A stretch of 45,235 nt of DNA from Sphingobacterium sp. (GCA_022712315.1 JALAGS010000124.1:1-45235); one strand, 5' to 3'. Counted from the first letter of the stretch, positions 15,838 through 24,943 are shown. Program-made: numbers and translations. Notes: generated from the sequence alone by a model not told the origin.

Positions 15838-17301
15838 ATGAATCAAAAGTATATATTTTCTTTTATAGTACTCTTATTTACACTTGGAGCTTCTGCAGCT
15901 TCTGTTACACACGATAATAAACCTGCTCCTCCTCCAAACATCATTATTATTTTAATGGATGATATGGGTTATGCAGATCCAGTCTGCTATGGTGGTGGCC
16001 CTTATCAAACACCAAATATTGATAAACTTGCAGCACAGGGGCTACGTTTCACCGATTTTTATGCTGCTCAACCGATTTGCACGGCATCTAGAAGCGCTCT
16101 GCTAACAGGCTGTTATCCGACACGAATTGGAATTAGTGGTGCAATTGACCATAATGCCAAATTTGCACTTAACCCAGATGAACAGACCATCGCCGAACTT
16201 TTGAAAAGCAAAGGGTATAAAACCGGTATGGTCGGAAAATGGCATCTTGGGCATAAAGAGCCTTATCTCCCCCTTCAAAATGGGTTTGACGAATTCTATG
16301 GACTTCCTTACTCAAACGATATGTGGGCCTATGATTATGAAGGGAAAAAATGGCAGGATTCAACTTTTTGGCGGGCTCAATATCCTCCACTTCCCATAAT
16401 TGAAGGAAATAAAACTGTTAAAATTATATCATCATTTGAAGGCCAGGATCAACTGACGACAGACTATACAAACCGCGCTGTTTCCTTTATCAAGCGGAAT
16501 AAAAAGAACCCTTTCTTTCTCTATTTAGCACATGCTATGGTTCACGTTCCGCTTGGTATTTCCGAAAAATTTAAAGGCAAAAGCGGTGCCGGTATGTTTG
16601 GAGATGTGATGGAAGAAGTAGACTGGTCCGTAGGTGAGGTAATGAAAACTTTAGAACAAAATAACTTACTCGAAAACACGCTGGTAATTTTCACAAGCGA
16701 TAACGGTCCATGGCTCACATTTGGAAACCATGCAGGTTCAACTGGAGGACTCAGAGAAGGTAAAGCAACCATATTTGATGGCGGATTAAAAGTACCTTGC
16801 ATTATCAGCTGGCCCGGTCACGTCAAGCCAGCAACAGTGAGCAACAAACTCTTAACCAATATGGATCTGTTACCGACGATCGTCAATATCACGCAGGCGA
16901 CTAAGCCAACAAAGAAAATCGATGGGGTTGATTTCACGGAACTCCTATTGGGCAATGTGCAGAGTACCCCTCGTGATGAACTCGCTTATTATCACAATAA
17001 GAACAATTTAAAAGCGATCCGAAAAGGAAAATGGAAACTCGTCTTTCCTGCTGAAACCGAGACCTACGAGGCTCCCGCAACAATAGGCGGGGATCGATAT
17101 CCGGGAAAATATGCGACGGTAAAGGTTCCGTTGGCCTTATATGACCTTGCAATTGATCCCGGTGAAGATAGGGACTTAAAAGATCAGTACCCGGAAATTG
17201 TCAGACAACTCCAACAGGTAGCAGATAAATATCGCCGTATGCTAGGTGATGGATTAAATAACATAGAAGGAACCGAAATACGTCCGGCGGCACAATTATA
17301 G
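15838..17301 (+). CDS. Secreted sulfatase (family S1), formylglycine motif CTASR
   Basis: The 487-residue arylsulfatase-like protein has a signal peptide (about 1-20, ASA/A) and the usual order of motifs: NIIIILMDDMGYADP (34-48), Cys81-T-A-S-R in the activation position, GKWHLGH, and TSDNGPW with metal-binding residues. The proline of CxPxR is replaced by alanine. CxAxR is known in some sulfatases matured by the radical-SAM (anSME) route. It is the second gene of a two-sulfatase operon, ending at a strong terminator shared with the convergent SDR gene. The different substrates of the two enzymes are unknown. Confidence 0.93.
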   Translation: MNQKYIFSFIVLLFTLGASAASVTHDNKPAPPPNIIIILMDDMGYADPVCYGGGPYQTPNIDKLAAQGLRFTDFYAAQPICTASRSALLTGCYPTRIGISGAIDHNAKFALNPDEQTIAELLKSKGYKTGMVGKWHLGHKEPYLPLQNGFDEFYGLPYSNDMWAYDYEGKKWQDSTFWRAQYPPLPIIEGNKTVKIISSFEGQDQLTTDYTNRAVSFIKRNKKNPFFLYLAHAMVHVPLGISEKFKGKSGAGMFGDVMEEVDWSVGEVMKTLEQNNLLENTLVIFTSDNGPWLTFGNHAGSTGGLREGKATIFDGGLKVPCIISWPGHVKPATVSNKLLTNMDLLPTIVNITQATKPTKKIDGVDFTELLLGNVQSTPRDELAYYHNKNNLKAIRKGKWKLVFPAETETYEAPATIGGDRYPGKYATVKVPLALYDLAIDPGEDRDLKDQYPEIVRQLQQVADKYRRMLGDGLNNIEGTEIRPAAQL

Positions 17302-17305
17302 ATAA

Positions 17306-17342
17306 ACAAAAGGTCTCGATTTGATCGAGACCTTTTGTTTTT
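17306..17342. terminator. Bidirectional intrinsic terminator between the sulfatase and SDR genes
   Basis: ACAAAAGGTCTCGAT (17306-17320) pairs perfectly with ATCGAGACCTTTTGT (17324-17338) over a 3-base loop, followed by a T run on the plus strand and preceded by an A run that serves the minus strand. Confidence 0.9.
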
Positions 17343-17351
17343 TAATTGCTA

Positions 17352-18101
17352 TTAAACAGCCGTATAACCACCATCAACTAAATAATAGCCTCCGGTCATA
17401 AAAGAAGATTTATCTGAACTTAGAAAAAGAACCAATTCAGCCACTTCTTCTGCTTTTCCCAAACGTCCAATGGGGTGCTTGCTGATTAATGCATTAATAT
17501 GTTCTTTATCCAGTTGAGCTAATAAAGGGGTATCGATATAACCTGGTCCGACTGCATTGCAACGGATATTTTTTTGCCCATATTCTGCACCAATATTTTT
17601 TGTCAAACCCACCACTGCATGTTTTGCTGAAGTATAGGCACTCGATAGAGGAGCCGCAACAGTACCATGAATGGAAGCCATGTTGACGATAACACCACCG
17701 CCGTTCTTTTCCATCGCTTCTATTTGATACTTACAGCCATAAAATACCCCATTGAAATTAATATCGATCACTTTTTTCCAACCGTCTAAACTATAGTCTC
17801 CCGTCAGTGCAGCTTCTCCCCCGATCCCAGCATTGTTACATGCGATATCAAGTCTACCAAATGTTTTAACCGCAAAACCAACTAACGCTTCATTATCAGC
17901 CGGGGACGAACTATCTGCTTTAAAAAATGCAGCTTCTCCACCCAAAGATTCGATTTGTTTTACGGTTTCATGCCCCGCTTGCTCGTTGATATCCGAGACA
18001 ATGACTTTTGCACCTTCCTTGCCATAAGCCAATGCAACAGCCAGTCCGATCCCCGAACCAGCCCCTGTAACTAAAGCTACTTTATCTGCTAAAATTTTCA
18101 T
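17352..18101 (-). CDS. Short-chain dehydrogenase/reductase (classical SDR)
   Basis: A 249-residue classical SDR with the full set of motifs: TGAGSGIG at 12-19 (NAD(P) binding), NNAG at 89-92, catalytic Ser143, Tyr156 and Lys160 (YTSAK), and the C-terminal LVDGGYTAV typical of the glucose 1-dehydrogenase-like group. Asp37 at the end of the second strand favours NAD over NADP. It oxidises or reduces a hydroxyl/keto group on an unknown small molecule. It is a single-gene unit ending at the bidirectional terminator. Confidence 0.92.
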   Translation of the reverse strand: MKILADKVALVTGAGSGIGLAVALAYGKEGAKVIVSDINEQAGHETVKQIESLGGEAAFFKADSSSPADNEALVGFAVKTFGRLDIACNNAGIGGEAALTGDYSLDGWKKVIDINFNGVFYGCKYQIEAMEKNGGGVIVNMASIHGTVAAPLSSAYTSAKHAVVGLTKNIGAEYGQKNIRCNAVGPGYIDTPLLAQLDKEHINALISKHPIGRLGKAEEVAELVLFLSSDKSSFMTGGYYLVDGGYTAV

Positions 18102-18210
18102 ATGATATAAATTTTATGATAAATACAATTTACAAAAAGCAAAAGTGAATAGGTAGGCAAAGACCATTTACTTTATTTAAAACGAAACTAAGATGACATT
18201 TCTCATCTAA

Positions 18211-18894
18211 TCAATTTTGTAGCTGCGGATATTTTTTATACAATCTATCCAAGAAGAAACGCCCCATTAATTGAAGTCTGGCCTGTGTTTCAAACATCCC
18301 GGCACCAGGAGAAATAATACCATGTGGCATACGCTGCACAGTACCATAATAGATAATATCAAGTCCATTTCCGTTAACTTCAAGATGCATTTTCTTTGGC
18401 TTTAATCCCATAACGGAGCCCATGCGCGTCACTTTTTCGGAATTACTGATCTGCGCTGGTCTAGCATCAAGTAAAGTTGCCTGATCGAAAACCAAATGGT
18501 CCCTTGCTTCGCCATCATCAAAAAACACATAATGTAACTCATCATTGCTGAGCACCAAATAAGAAGCATTATCCCGTTCGCTATAACGAGCCTTTACCCC
18601 TACAGCTGCCCAGGCAACAGTCTTCGCGGCTGTCGCCGCAGCCGAAGCAACTTTGTCCCCCACCGTTGCAATATACGCGCATTGCGTAAAGGCATCGATG
18701 GGAGCTCCATTCATTTGTTTTCTTAATTCGTTAAATTCATCATTTAACAATTCATCCTTTACTGCTGGCGCCAAAGAAATTCCAGATTCTCCTTCATACT
18801 TTTTGGCCGTCTCTTTTTGCTTCTTCATCATCATAAGGGAAATGAATACGCAGACCACAACGATCACAGCAAAAACACCAATGTATAACATCAT
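18211..18894 (-). CDS. Unrecognised membrane-anchored protein
   Basis: I do not recognise this family. The 227-residue protein has a single N-terminal membrane segment (about residues 3-22), then a charged linker and a soluble domain of about 190 residues with alternating beta-strand-like segments (YLVLSNDELHYVFFDDGEAR, LEVNGNGLDIIYYGTV). An Ala-rich helix at about 80-98 could associate with the membrane surface. The start is ATG 18894 or the adjacent ATG at 18891. It stands alone between the SDR gene and the pair of small genes at 19.0-19.8 kb, on the same strand. Confidence 0.7.
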   Translation of the reverse strand: MMLYIGVFAVIVVVCVFISLMMMKKQKETAKKYEGESGISLAPAVKDELLNDEFNELRKQMNGAPIDAFTQCAYIATVGDKVASAAATAAKTVAWAAVGVKARYSERDNASYLVLSNDELHYVFFDDGEARDHLVFDQATLLDARPAQISNSEKVTRMGSVMGLKPKKMHLEVNGNGLDIIYYGTVQRMPHGIISPGAGMFETQARLQLMGRFFLDRLYKKYPQLQN

Positions 18895-19002
18895 AAAATA
18901 AAAATTTAGAAAGGGTTTATAATTCCATAAAAAATCCAGAAAGTGGATGACATAATTAAGTTTCCGCTTTCTGGTTTGGTCGGTTGCAAAAATTTTGCCA
19001 GA

Positions 19003-19527
19003 CTAAAGAATTTTATCCGGATAGTGAATATTATTTAAAGCAGTTTGGTGCATATCCACCCAAATATCGGTATTTGACTGATTTAAAAGCCAGTTGGGGG
19101 AGCTACGCATATCAGCATCCTGATCGTTATTATAGACAGATGGAAAATCGGACTCTCTGGCTCTAAGCAAAACGACAATTGTACCAGGCATCAATAATGG
19201 AATATCCCCTAAGACGAGATTATAAAATCCATCTTCCAGCAACTGTGGATTAAAACGCTGTAAACTATCATAACTTCGTTCTAATTTACCGATCAGTTTT
19301 TCCAGCTCATGTGGGTAATGGGTCTCTACATAAGACTCAAACAGCCCGGAGCCCCTATTATAGGATCCTGATTTCATCAGGTTTAGCGCTTCATTTCTAT
19401 AAACTTGCAACCAGCGATCCGAAGCCAGATCATGATATTCAGCATCCGCATGTTTACCATCACGTTGTAAAGCCCAACTCTTCAGTTGCTTGAGCCGTTC
19501 AGTTTCCTCAAATCCATTCTTTTCCAT
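19003..19527 (-). CDS. Unrecognised 174-residue protein
   Basis: No family recognised. The start ATG at 19527 (MEKNGFEETERLKQL) is preferred because it lies four bases after the stop of the preceding gene, whereas a start at 19590 would overlap it by 59 bases. The protein is soluble, without signal peptide, with a helical first half (KSWALQRDGKHADAEYHDLA, LEKLIGKLERSYDSLQ) and a second half holding a hydrophobic stretch LVLGDIPLLMPGTIVVLLRA. The tight spacing suggests that it is co-translated with the small protein upstream and may act with it. Confidence 0.65.
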   Translation of the reverse strand: MEKNGFEETERLKQLKSWALQRDGKHADAEYHDLASDRWLQVYRNEALNLMKSGSYNRGSGLFESYVETHYPHELEKLIGKLERSYDSLQRFNPQLLEDGFYNLVLGDIPLLMPGTIVVLLRARESDFPSVYNNDQDADMRSSPNWLLNQSNTDIWVDMHQTALNNIHYPDKIL

Positions 19528-19531
19528 CCTG

Positions 19532-19831
19532 CTACCCCTCCCGTTCGTTGAGCTCCAATTGCAATAAAATATCGCGTTTCTTACCTTCAATCAAAGACAA
19601 ATTGCCGGCAACAAAAACACCTTTCTGTCCCGAATTTTTGCTAATTCCATATACCGATGATTCATCGTCGGGATCTGACTCACCTTCATAGCGAAATAAG
19701 TAATCAATCCTGTATTGATCCGCGTTAGCCAGCAAATCGTCAAATTCAATGTTGTAGTCAATTGTATAGCCCAAGTTGTTTAGCTTTTCCAACGCAACAC
19801 TTGCAGATGAGTACCCATGCATTCTTTCCAT
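19532..19831 (-). CDS. Small conserved Bacteroidota protein, often mislabelled phosphoribosylpyrophosphate synthetase
   Basis: The 99-residue protein resembles a small family common in Bacteroidota whose members share a pattern of ALEKLNNLGYTIDYNI, an acidic region, then YLFRYEGESDPDDESSVYGI and a GVFVAG strand. From memory, these proteins are often labelled phosphoribosylpyrophosphate synthetase in databases. At one third of that enzyme's length, and without its PRPP-binding loop, the name is not credible. Function unknown. It is followed after four bases by the 174-residue gene, probably as a two-gene operon. Confidence 0.75.
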   Translation of the reverse strand: MERMHGYSSASVALEKLNNLGYTIDYNIEFDDLLANADQYRIDYLFRYEGESDPDDESSVYGISKNSGQKGVFVAGNLSLIEGKKRDILLQLELNEREG

Positions 19832-19938
19832 AGTTGATTATTCTAAATCCGATCCAAATTCTATATTTTATTATAAAACGATTGGCAAAAGGGTTTTGTT
19901 TTCCACAATTTGAAATAGTTTATTCAAAATCATATTTC

Positions 19939-19946
19939 TATTTTTG
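19939..19946 (+). promoter_or_regulatory. Candidate -7 box (TATTTTTG) upstream of mazG
   Basis: TATTTTTG fits TAnnTTTG and lies 22 bases before the mazG ATG. No convincing -33 element: TTTG at 19909-19912 is 26 bases away and TTTA at 19919-19922 is 16. Confidence 0.35.
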
Positions 19947-19967
19947 TGTTACCAAACACGATAATAT

Positions 19968-20768
19968 ATGGCAAATCTAGAAGCACCTGCTTATCAGCAT
20001 ACTCCCCAACTAGCATTTCAACGATTACTTGACGTCTTATATACCTTAAGGACTGAATGTCCATGGGATAAAAAACAAACCATGGAATCCCTTCGGCATT
20101 TAACCATGGAGGAAATGTATGAATTGACAGATGCCATCTTAGAGAAAGATTACCCCGAAATAAAAAAAGAACTTGGCGATGTATTAATGCACCTCGTATT
20201 CTATGCACGCATTGCGGAAGAAGAGGGACAGTTCAATATTGTAGATGTGCTCAATGCAATCTGTGATAAATTGATTACACGTCATCCCCACATCTACGCC
20301 GATACCAATGCTGACACAGAAGACCAAGTTAAATCCAATTGGGAGACTATTAAACTCAAAGAAGGTAACAAGTCCGTTCTATCTGGCGTCCCAAAAGGGC
20401 TACCCGCTCTGGTCAAGGCTTATCGTATCCAAGATAAGGTCCGCGGTGTTGGGTTCGACTGGGAAGACAAGAAACAAGTCTGGGAGAAAGTAGAGGAAGA
20501 GCTTGCTGAATTTAATCTAGAGACTACGGCTCCAATCGATCAGGAAAAAGCGGAAGGTGAATTTGGCGACCTCTTATTCTCATTGATAAATTATGCACGG
20601 CATATGGGCATAAACCCCGAAAATGCACTCGAACGAACCAACAAAAAATTCATTGAGCGATTTAGCTATTTGGAGCAAAAAGCAGCTGCAAATAATCAAC
20701 AGTTGCAGGAAATGAGTTTAGAAGAAATGGACGTTTATTGGAATGAAGCTAAAAAAATTAAAAAATAA
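19968..20768 (+). CDS. mazG: Nucleoside triphosphate pyrophosphohydrolase MazG
   Basis: The 266-residue protein carries two MazG domains, as in the E. coli type enzyme. Each shows the metal-binding pattern EExxE...ExxD: E48-E49..E52 with E68..D71 in the first domain, and E176-E178..E181 with E198..D201 in the second. The N-terminus has the conserved LRTECPWDKKQTMESL (27-42). The enzyme hydrolyses (deoxy)nucleoside triphosphates to monophosphates and pyrophosphate, a house-cleaning role. It is followed on the same strand by trpS, the deoxynucleoside kinase gene and kdsB. Confidence 0.94.
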   Translation: MANLEAPAYQHTPQLAFQRLLDVLYTLRTECPWDKKQTMESLRHLTMEEMYELTDAILEKDYPEIKKELGDVLMHLVFYARIAEEEGQFNIVDVLNAICDKLITRHPHIYADTNADTEDQVKSNWETIKLKEGNKSVLSGVPKGLPALVKAYRIQDKVRGVGFDWEDKKQVWEKVEEELAEFNLETTAPIDQEKAEGEFGDLLFSLINYARHMGINPENALERTNKKFIERFSYLEQKAAANNQQLQEMSLEEMDVYWNEAKKIKK

Positions 20769-20844
20769 AGCCACTCCCAAAAAGGGAAATCAGCGACGGA
20801 ATTTAATTCGACTTTGTCAAATTTATGCGTAAATTCGCAGGAAT

Positions 20845-21843
20845 ATGGAAACAGTTGTTAGCGGTATCAGAAGTACCGGAAAATTACATTTAGGAAATTA
20901 CTACGGCGCATTGAGCAATTTTGTGAAAATGCAAAATGAATATAATTGCTTTTTTTTCATTGCAGACTTACATTCACTGACGACCCACCCTACCCCGCAC
21001 GGGCTTCAGGGAACGGTTCGCCAAGTTATTGTCGAATATTTAGCAGCAGGAATAGACCCAGAAAAATCGACAATTTACGTTCAATCAGACGTTCCAGAAG
21101 TTGCTGAACTCTATCTATACATGAATATGAACGCCTATCTTGGCGAACTTGAACGTGCTACTGCGTTTAAAGACAAGGTCAGAAGCAATCCCGATAATGT
21201 CAATGCAGGATTATTAACCTATCCGGTCCTGATGGCCTGTGATATATTGATTCATCATGGCACAAAGGTTCCTGTAGGTAAAGATCAGGAACAACACCTG
21301 GAAATGACACGAACTTTTGGCAATCGATTCAATCGCCTGTATAACGTAGATTATTTCAAGGAGGCATTCGCCTTCTCCTATTCGGATAAATTAGTTAAAG
21401 TTCCTGGGCTAGCAGGTCAAGGAAAAATGGGTAAGTCAAACGGCGAAGCAGATTGTATTTATCTCTCGGATAGTGAAACGGTAATCCGCAAAAAAGTAAT
21501 GCGTGCAGTGTCCGATTCTGGACCAACTGAAATGAATCAGCCAAAACCTGAAGCCATTCAAAATCTCTTTGATTTGATGAAAGTCGTATCAACCCCTGAT
21601 ACACTTCAACATTTTGACGATCTCTATAATAAATGTGAAATTCGTTATGGCGATTTTAAGAAACAATTGGCAGAAGATATGGTATTGGCGACAAATGATG
21701 TGCGTTTACGAATTGAAGATATTTCAAATGACGATGCATACATTGCAAAAGTTGCGAAAATGGGAGCTGAAAAAGCTAGCGAATCTGCGCGAAAAACGCT
21801 GAAAGAGGTTCGTGAGATAATTGGTATTAAAAGATTTTATTAA
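20845..21843 (+). CDS. trpS: Tryptophan--tRNA ligase
   Basis: A 332-residue class I aminoacyl-tRNA synthetase of normal length for bacterial TrpRS. H15-L-G-N18 is the HIGH-type signature, DLHSLTT (41-47) and GKDQEQHLE (145-153) are TrpRS-specific, and KMGKS (194-198) replaces the canonical KMSKS. It charges tRNA-Trp with tryptophan in the cytoplasm. The deoxynucleoside kinase gene starts 12 bases after it, so the two are probably co-transcribed. Confidence 0.96.
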   Translation: METVVSGIRSTGKLHLGNYYGALSNFVKMQNEYNCFFFIADLHSLTTHPTPHGLQGTVRQVIVEYLAAGIDPEKSTIYVQSDVPEVAELYLYMNMNAYLGELERATAFKDKVRSNPDNVNAGLLTYPVLMACDILIHHGTKVPVGKDQEQHLEMTRTFGNRFNRLYNVDYFKEAFAFSYSDKLVKVPGLAGQGKMGKSNGEADCIYLSDSETVIRKKVMRAVSDSGPTEMNQPKPEAIQNLFDLMKVVSTPDTLQHFDDLYNKCEIRYGDFKKQLAEDMVLATNDVRLRIEDISNDDAYIAKVAKMGAEKASESARKTLKEVREIIGIKRFY

Positions 21844-21855
21844 GCTAGAAATAAT

Positions 21856-22473
21856 ATGCATATAGCTATCGTTGGAAATATAGGTGCCGGAAAAACGACA
21901 TTAACAGAGTTGTTGGCCAGCCACTTCAAATTTGAACCTCAGTTTGAAGCTGTAGACAACAACCCTTATCTGGAAGATTTTTATTCAGACATGAAACGCT
22001 GGGCATTCAATCTTCAGATTTTTTTCCTAAACAGTCGCTTTAGACATATTGTAAAATTACAGGAAACAGGCATCGATATGATTCAAGATCGTACCATCTA
22101 TGAAGATGCGTATATTTTTGCCGAAAACTTGTATGATATGGGCCTTATGAGCGCACGTGACTTTGAAAATTATAGTAATATTTTTCAAAGCATCATCCAC
22201 TATATCAAACCACCGGATTTATTGATTTACCTCAAAGCATCCGTTCCTACTTTGGTTAATAATATCCAAAAAAGGGGCCGTGATTACGAATCAGCCATTC
22301 GCCTGGATTATTTATCGAAACTGAACGATAAATATGATAAATGGATCAATAATTACAAAGAAGGTAAAGTAATGGTTCTGGACAAGGACAATTTGGATTT
22401 CACAAAAAATCCTGAAGACCTTGGTGGTATCATTCAAAAAATCGAAGCCGAACTATTCGGGTTATTTGAATAA
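21856..22473 (+). CDS. Deoxynucleoside kinase
   Basis: The 205-residue protein has a P-loop at the N-terminus, GNIGAGKTT (7-15), the DRT motif in MIQDRTIYEDAYIF (75-88), and an arginine-rich lid segment in QKRGRDYESAIRLDYL. These are features of the dNK/dCK/dGK family that phosphorylates deoxynucleosides for salvage. The specific nucleoside cannot be read from the sequence. It follows trpS by 12 bases and ends at an intrinsic terminator. Confidence 0.92.
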   Translation: MHIAIVGNIGAGKTTLTELLASHFKFEPQFEAVDNNPYLEDFYSDMKRWAFNLQIFFLNSRFRHIVKLQETGIDMIQDRTIYEDAYIFAENLYDMGLMSARDFENYSNIFQSIIHYIKPPDLLIYLKASVPTLVNNIQKRGRDYESAIRLDYLSKLNDKYDKWINNYKEGKVMVLDKDNLDFTKNPEDLGGIIQKIEAELFGLFE

Positions 22474-22485
22474 TAACTATATAAG

Positions 22486-22521
22486 AAAAGCCTGTAAATA
22501 CCTTAATTTTACAGGCTTTTT
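22486..22521 (+). terminator. Intrinsic terminator after the deoxynucleoside kinase gene
   Basis: AAAAGCCTGTAAA (22486-22498) pairs with TTTACAGGCTTTT (22508-22520) over a 9-base loop, with a short T run. It separates the mazG-trpS-kinase unit from kdsB. Confidence 0.88.
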
Positions 22522-22563
22522 GATAAATACGGATTCTCCCCAGCCATTGATAAAAATTAAAAG

Positions 22564-23307
22564 ATGAAATTTTTAGGTATTATCCCCGCCAGATATGCAT
22601 CGAGCAGATTCCCTGGAAAACCGCTGATCGACATCGAAGGAAAAACAATGATTCAACGGGTCTATGAGCAGGTCAAAAAATCAACAAGATTGAACGAGGT
22701 CGTTGTAGCAACGGACAACCAGCGCATAGCCGACAATGTATTGTCTTTTGGTGGAAAAATCGTCATGACTGCAACACATCACCAATCTGGAACAGACCGT
22801 TGCGCTGAAGTCACAGCCCAAATGCCTGGTTATGATATTGCCATTAACATTCAGGGCGACGAGCCATTCATCAATCCAGCACAAATTGATTTATTGGCGA
22901 ACTGCTTTGAAGACCCGGACACACAAATTGCAACCTTAGTAAAGGAAATTACGCTCGAAGAGGAACTATTCAATGTAAATATCCCTAAAGTTGTCAGAAA
23001 CAGTAAAGCAGAAGCAATTTACTTTAGCAGGCAGACAATCCCTTTTTTAAGAGGTGTGGAAAAAGAACAATGGTTACAAAAGCAAACATTCTATAAACAT
23101 ATCGGAATATATGCTTATCAGGTAGATACGTTAAAAACACTGACACAACTTCCTATTTCGATCTTGGAAGAAGCCGAAGCATTGGAACAGCTACGCTGGT
23201 TAGAAAATGGTTACGCTATCAAAACAGCAATTACGAATCATGAAACTGTCGCTGTGGACACACGAGAAGACCTCGATAAAATACTAAAGCTATTTTTCAA
23301 TAAATAG
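22564..23307 (+). CDS. kdsB: 3-deoxy-manno-octulosonate cytidylyltransferase
   Basis: The 247-residue nucleotidyltransferase starts with IIPARYASSRFPGKPL (5-20), the CTP-binding signature of KdsB. It has the NIQGDEPFI motif (about 98-106) for metal and CTP, and the C-terminal ETVAVDTREDLDK, also family-typical. It activates Kdo as CMP-Kdo for lipopolysaccharide core assembly, as expected for a Gram-negative member of Bacteroidota. It lies convergent to the aldo-keto reductase gene, with only six bases between the two stops. Confidence 0.95.
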   Translation: MKFLGIIPARYASSRFPGKPLIDIEGKTMIQRVYEQVKKSTRLNEVVVATDNQRIADNVLSFGGKIVMTATHHQSGTDRCAEVTAQMPGYDIAINIQGDEPFINPAQIDLLANCFEDPDTQIATLVKEITLEEELFNVNIPKVVRNSKAEAIYFSRQTIPFLRGVEKEQWLQKQTFYKHIGIYAYQVDTLKTLTQLPISILEEAEALEQLRWLENGYAIKTAITNHETVAVDTREDLDKILKLFFNK

Positions 23308-23313
23308 TGAAAA

Positions 23314-24219
23314 TTACCGGTGTTCGGTATAATGTAACGACCGGACACCTTCCAATAGAACCTGTTTATCAGCATCACTGAGTTTAATGAGCTGATCTTT
23401 TGCCTTAATCAGCTCATCTAACTGCAATTTGGTACTTACACCAACTACAGCTGTGGCGACGGCTGGATTGGAAAGGACATATGAAAGTGCAACAATCATA
23501 TTTTCTTTACCTATACGCTTAGAAAGATTCACCAAGTTTCTCACAATATGGGATACTTCGCCTGAACTATATTGAAGAAATGGTTCAATAGACTTATTGA
23601 TGAGAACGCCTTTTGCTAAAGCTCCGCGCACGACGATATTTACTCCTCTATCCGCTAGCAAGCCACTAATTTCCTCTTCTGGCCTTCGATCCAGTAGACT
23701 GTATTGCATCATAACCGAAGCAATATCAGATTTGGCTAAAAATTCTTTGATGACATTCGGACGAATGGATGAAAGACCATAAGCACGGATTTTGCCTTGT
23801 TTCTTCAACAGTTCAAAAGCTTCAATAATCTCTTCTATCGGGTCTTCTATCGTACCGCCATGTAGCTGATAAAGATCTATGTAATCCGTTTTTAAACGTG
23901 ACAACGATCCCTCTATAGCTTTAATAATATAATCCTTCGAAGCCTTCCAATCCCAGCCAGAACCATCTGCACGCCAAAGATTACCTACCTTTGAGGCCAG
24001 CACAATATGCTTGCGAAAGTGCTGTACACTATCACCGACCACCATCTCGTTTTGGCCTTTATCGTAAAGATCAGCCGTATCAAAAAAAGTGATCCCCTTA
24101 TCAAAAGCTTTTTGGATGATATCCTTGGATTGTTTAGGCTGATTGCTCTTTAGAGACATGCAGCCCAAACCTATTTCCGAAACCATCAAGCTTGTATTGC
24201 CTAATTTACGTTGTTCCAT
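23314..24219 (-). CDS. Aldo/keto reductase
   Basis: A 301-residue TIM-barrel NAD(P)H oxidoreductase. The catalytic tetrad is visible as Asp and Tyr in FDTADLYDKGQNE, Lys in VLASKVGN and His in YQLHGG. The start at ATG 24219 (MEQRKLGNTSLMVSEIGLG) gives the standard AKR N-terminus and overlaps the FKBP gene end by 14 bases; an upstream ATG at 24234 would add five residues. It is the third gene of a glycosyltransferase-FKBP-reductase operon. Substrate unknown. Confidence 0.93.
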   Translation of the reverse strand: MEQRKLGNTSLMVSEIGLGCMSLKSNQPKQSKDIIQKAFDKGITFFDTADLYDKGQNEMVVGDSVQHFRKHIVLASKVGNLWRADGSGWDWKASKDYIIKAIEGSLSRLKTDYIDLYQLHGGTIEDPIEEIIEAFELLKKQGKIRAYGLSSIRPNVIKEFLAKSDIASVMMQYSLLDRRPEEEISGLLADRGVNIVVRGALAKGVLINKSIEPFLQYSSGEVSHIVRNLVNLSKRIGKENMIVALSYVLSNPAVATAVVGVSTKLQLDELIKAKDQLIKLSDADKQVLLEGVRSLHYTEHR

Positions 24220-24937
24220 CCGCAGCAATATCAATCAACTCTACCTCAAATACCAAAGTACTATTGGCAGGAATTTCGCCTGTCGCACGCTCACCATAAG
24301 CCAGTCTGCTCGGTATGAAAAATTTATATTTTGCCCCTTTAGACATTAATGGTATTCCAATCTGCCAACCTTTAATCACCTGACCTAAGGATAATTTTAA
24401 CGGTTCGTTGCGGTCGTACGAGCTATCAAATTGCTTCCCATTCAATAAGGTCCCTTTATAATGTACCGTTACTTCGCTATCAGCTTTTGGTTTAGGTCCT
24501 TCTGCTTGATTTAAAACAAGGTATTGAATACCTTCTGCGGTAGTTTTCATTCCGGCTACCTTTGCATTTTCTGCAAAAAATTTATCTTCTTCAGCCCGAC
24601 TTGCAGCTTCTTTTTTAGCACGGACGTCCATAATCGCTTGTTGGATAACTGATCTCCCTTGACCTTCTTCCAATAGCGACTTTTCACCCTTCAAAGCATC
24701 CGAAATTGCTTTAGCAATAACATCTGCCTTCAAATAATCGATTTCAATAGATTTTAGTGAATTTCCGATGTCAGCACCAAATGCATAAGACACGGAATCT
24801 GCCCTTGTTAGCAATTGATTTGTTGCATTTGATTTAGCTGCAATGACCTTCTTCTTCGCGGTCGAGCTCGACTTTTTTTGTTGGGCAAATCCTGTAACAG
24901 TTGTCAAGGATAATAGGGCTAATGCGATATACTTCAT
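24206..24937 (-). CDS. FKBP-type peptidyl-prolyl isomerase, exported
   Basis: The 243-residue protein has a signal peptide (about 1-18, ending GFAQ), an N-terminal helical FKBP_N dimerisation domain (about 40-130), and a C-terminal FKBP domain starting VTVHYKGTLLNGKQFDSSYD. The FKBP domain includes the GWQIGIPLMSKGAKYKFFIP core and the AYGERATGEIPANSTLVFEV end. This layout is that of periplasmic FkpA/Mip-type folding catalysts. It begins six bases after the glycosyltransferase stop and overlaps the reductase start. Confidence 0.94.
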   Translation of the reverse strand: MKYIALALLSLTTVTGFAQQKKSSSTAKKKVIAAKSNATNQLLTRADSVSYAFGADIGNSLKSIEIDYLKADVIAKAISDALKGEKSLLEEGQGRSVIQQAIMDVRAKKEAASRAEEDKFFAENAKVAGMKTTAEGIQYLVLNQAEGPKPKADSEVTVHYKGTLLNGKQFDSSYDRNEPLKLSLGQVIKGWQIGIPLMSKGAKYKFFIPSRLAYGERATGEIPANSTLVFEVELIDIAADGTT

Positions 24938-24943
24938 GTTTGT

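Noticed and set aside
19532..19831. Phosphoribosylpyrophosphate synthetase
   Set aside because: The protein is 99 residues and lacks the PRPP-binding loop; a true enzyme is about 310 residues.
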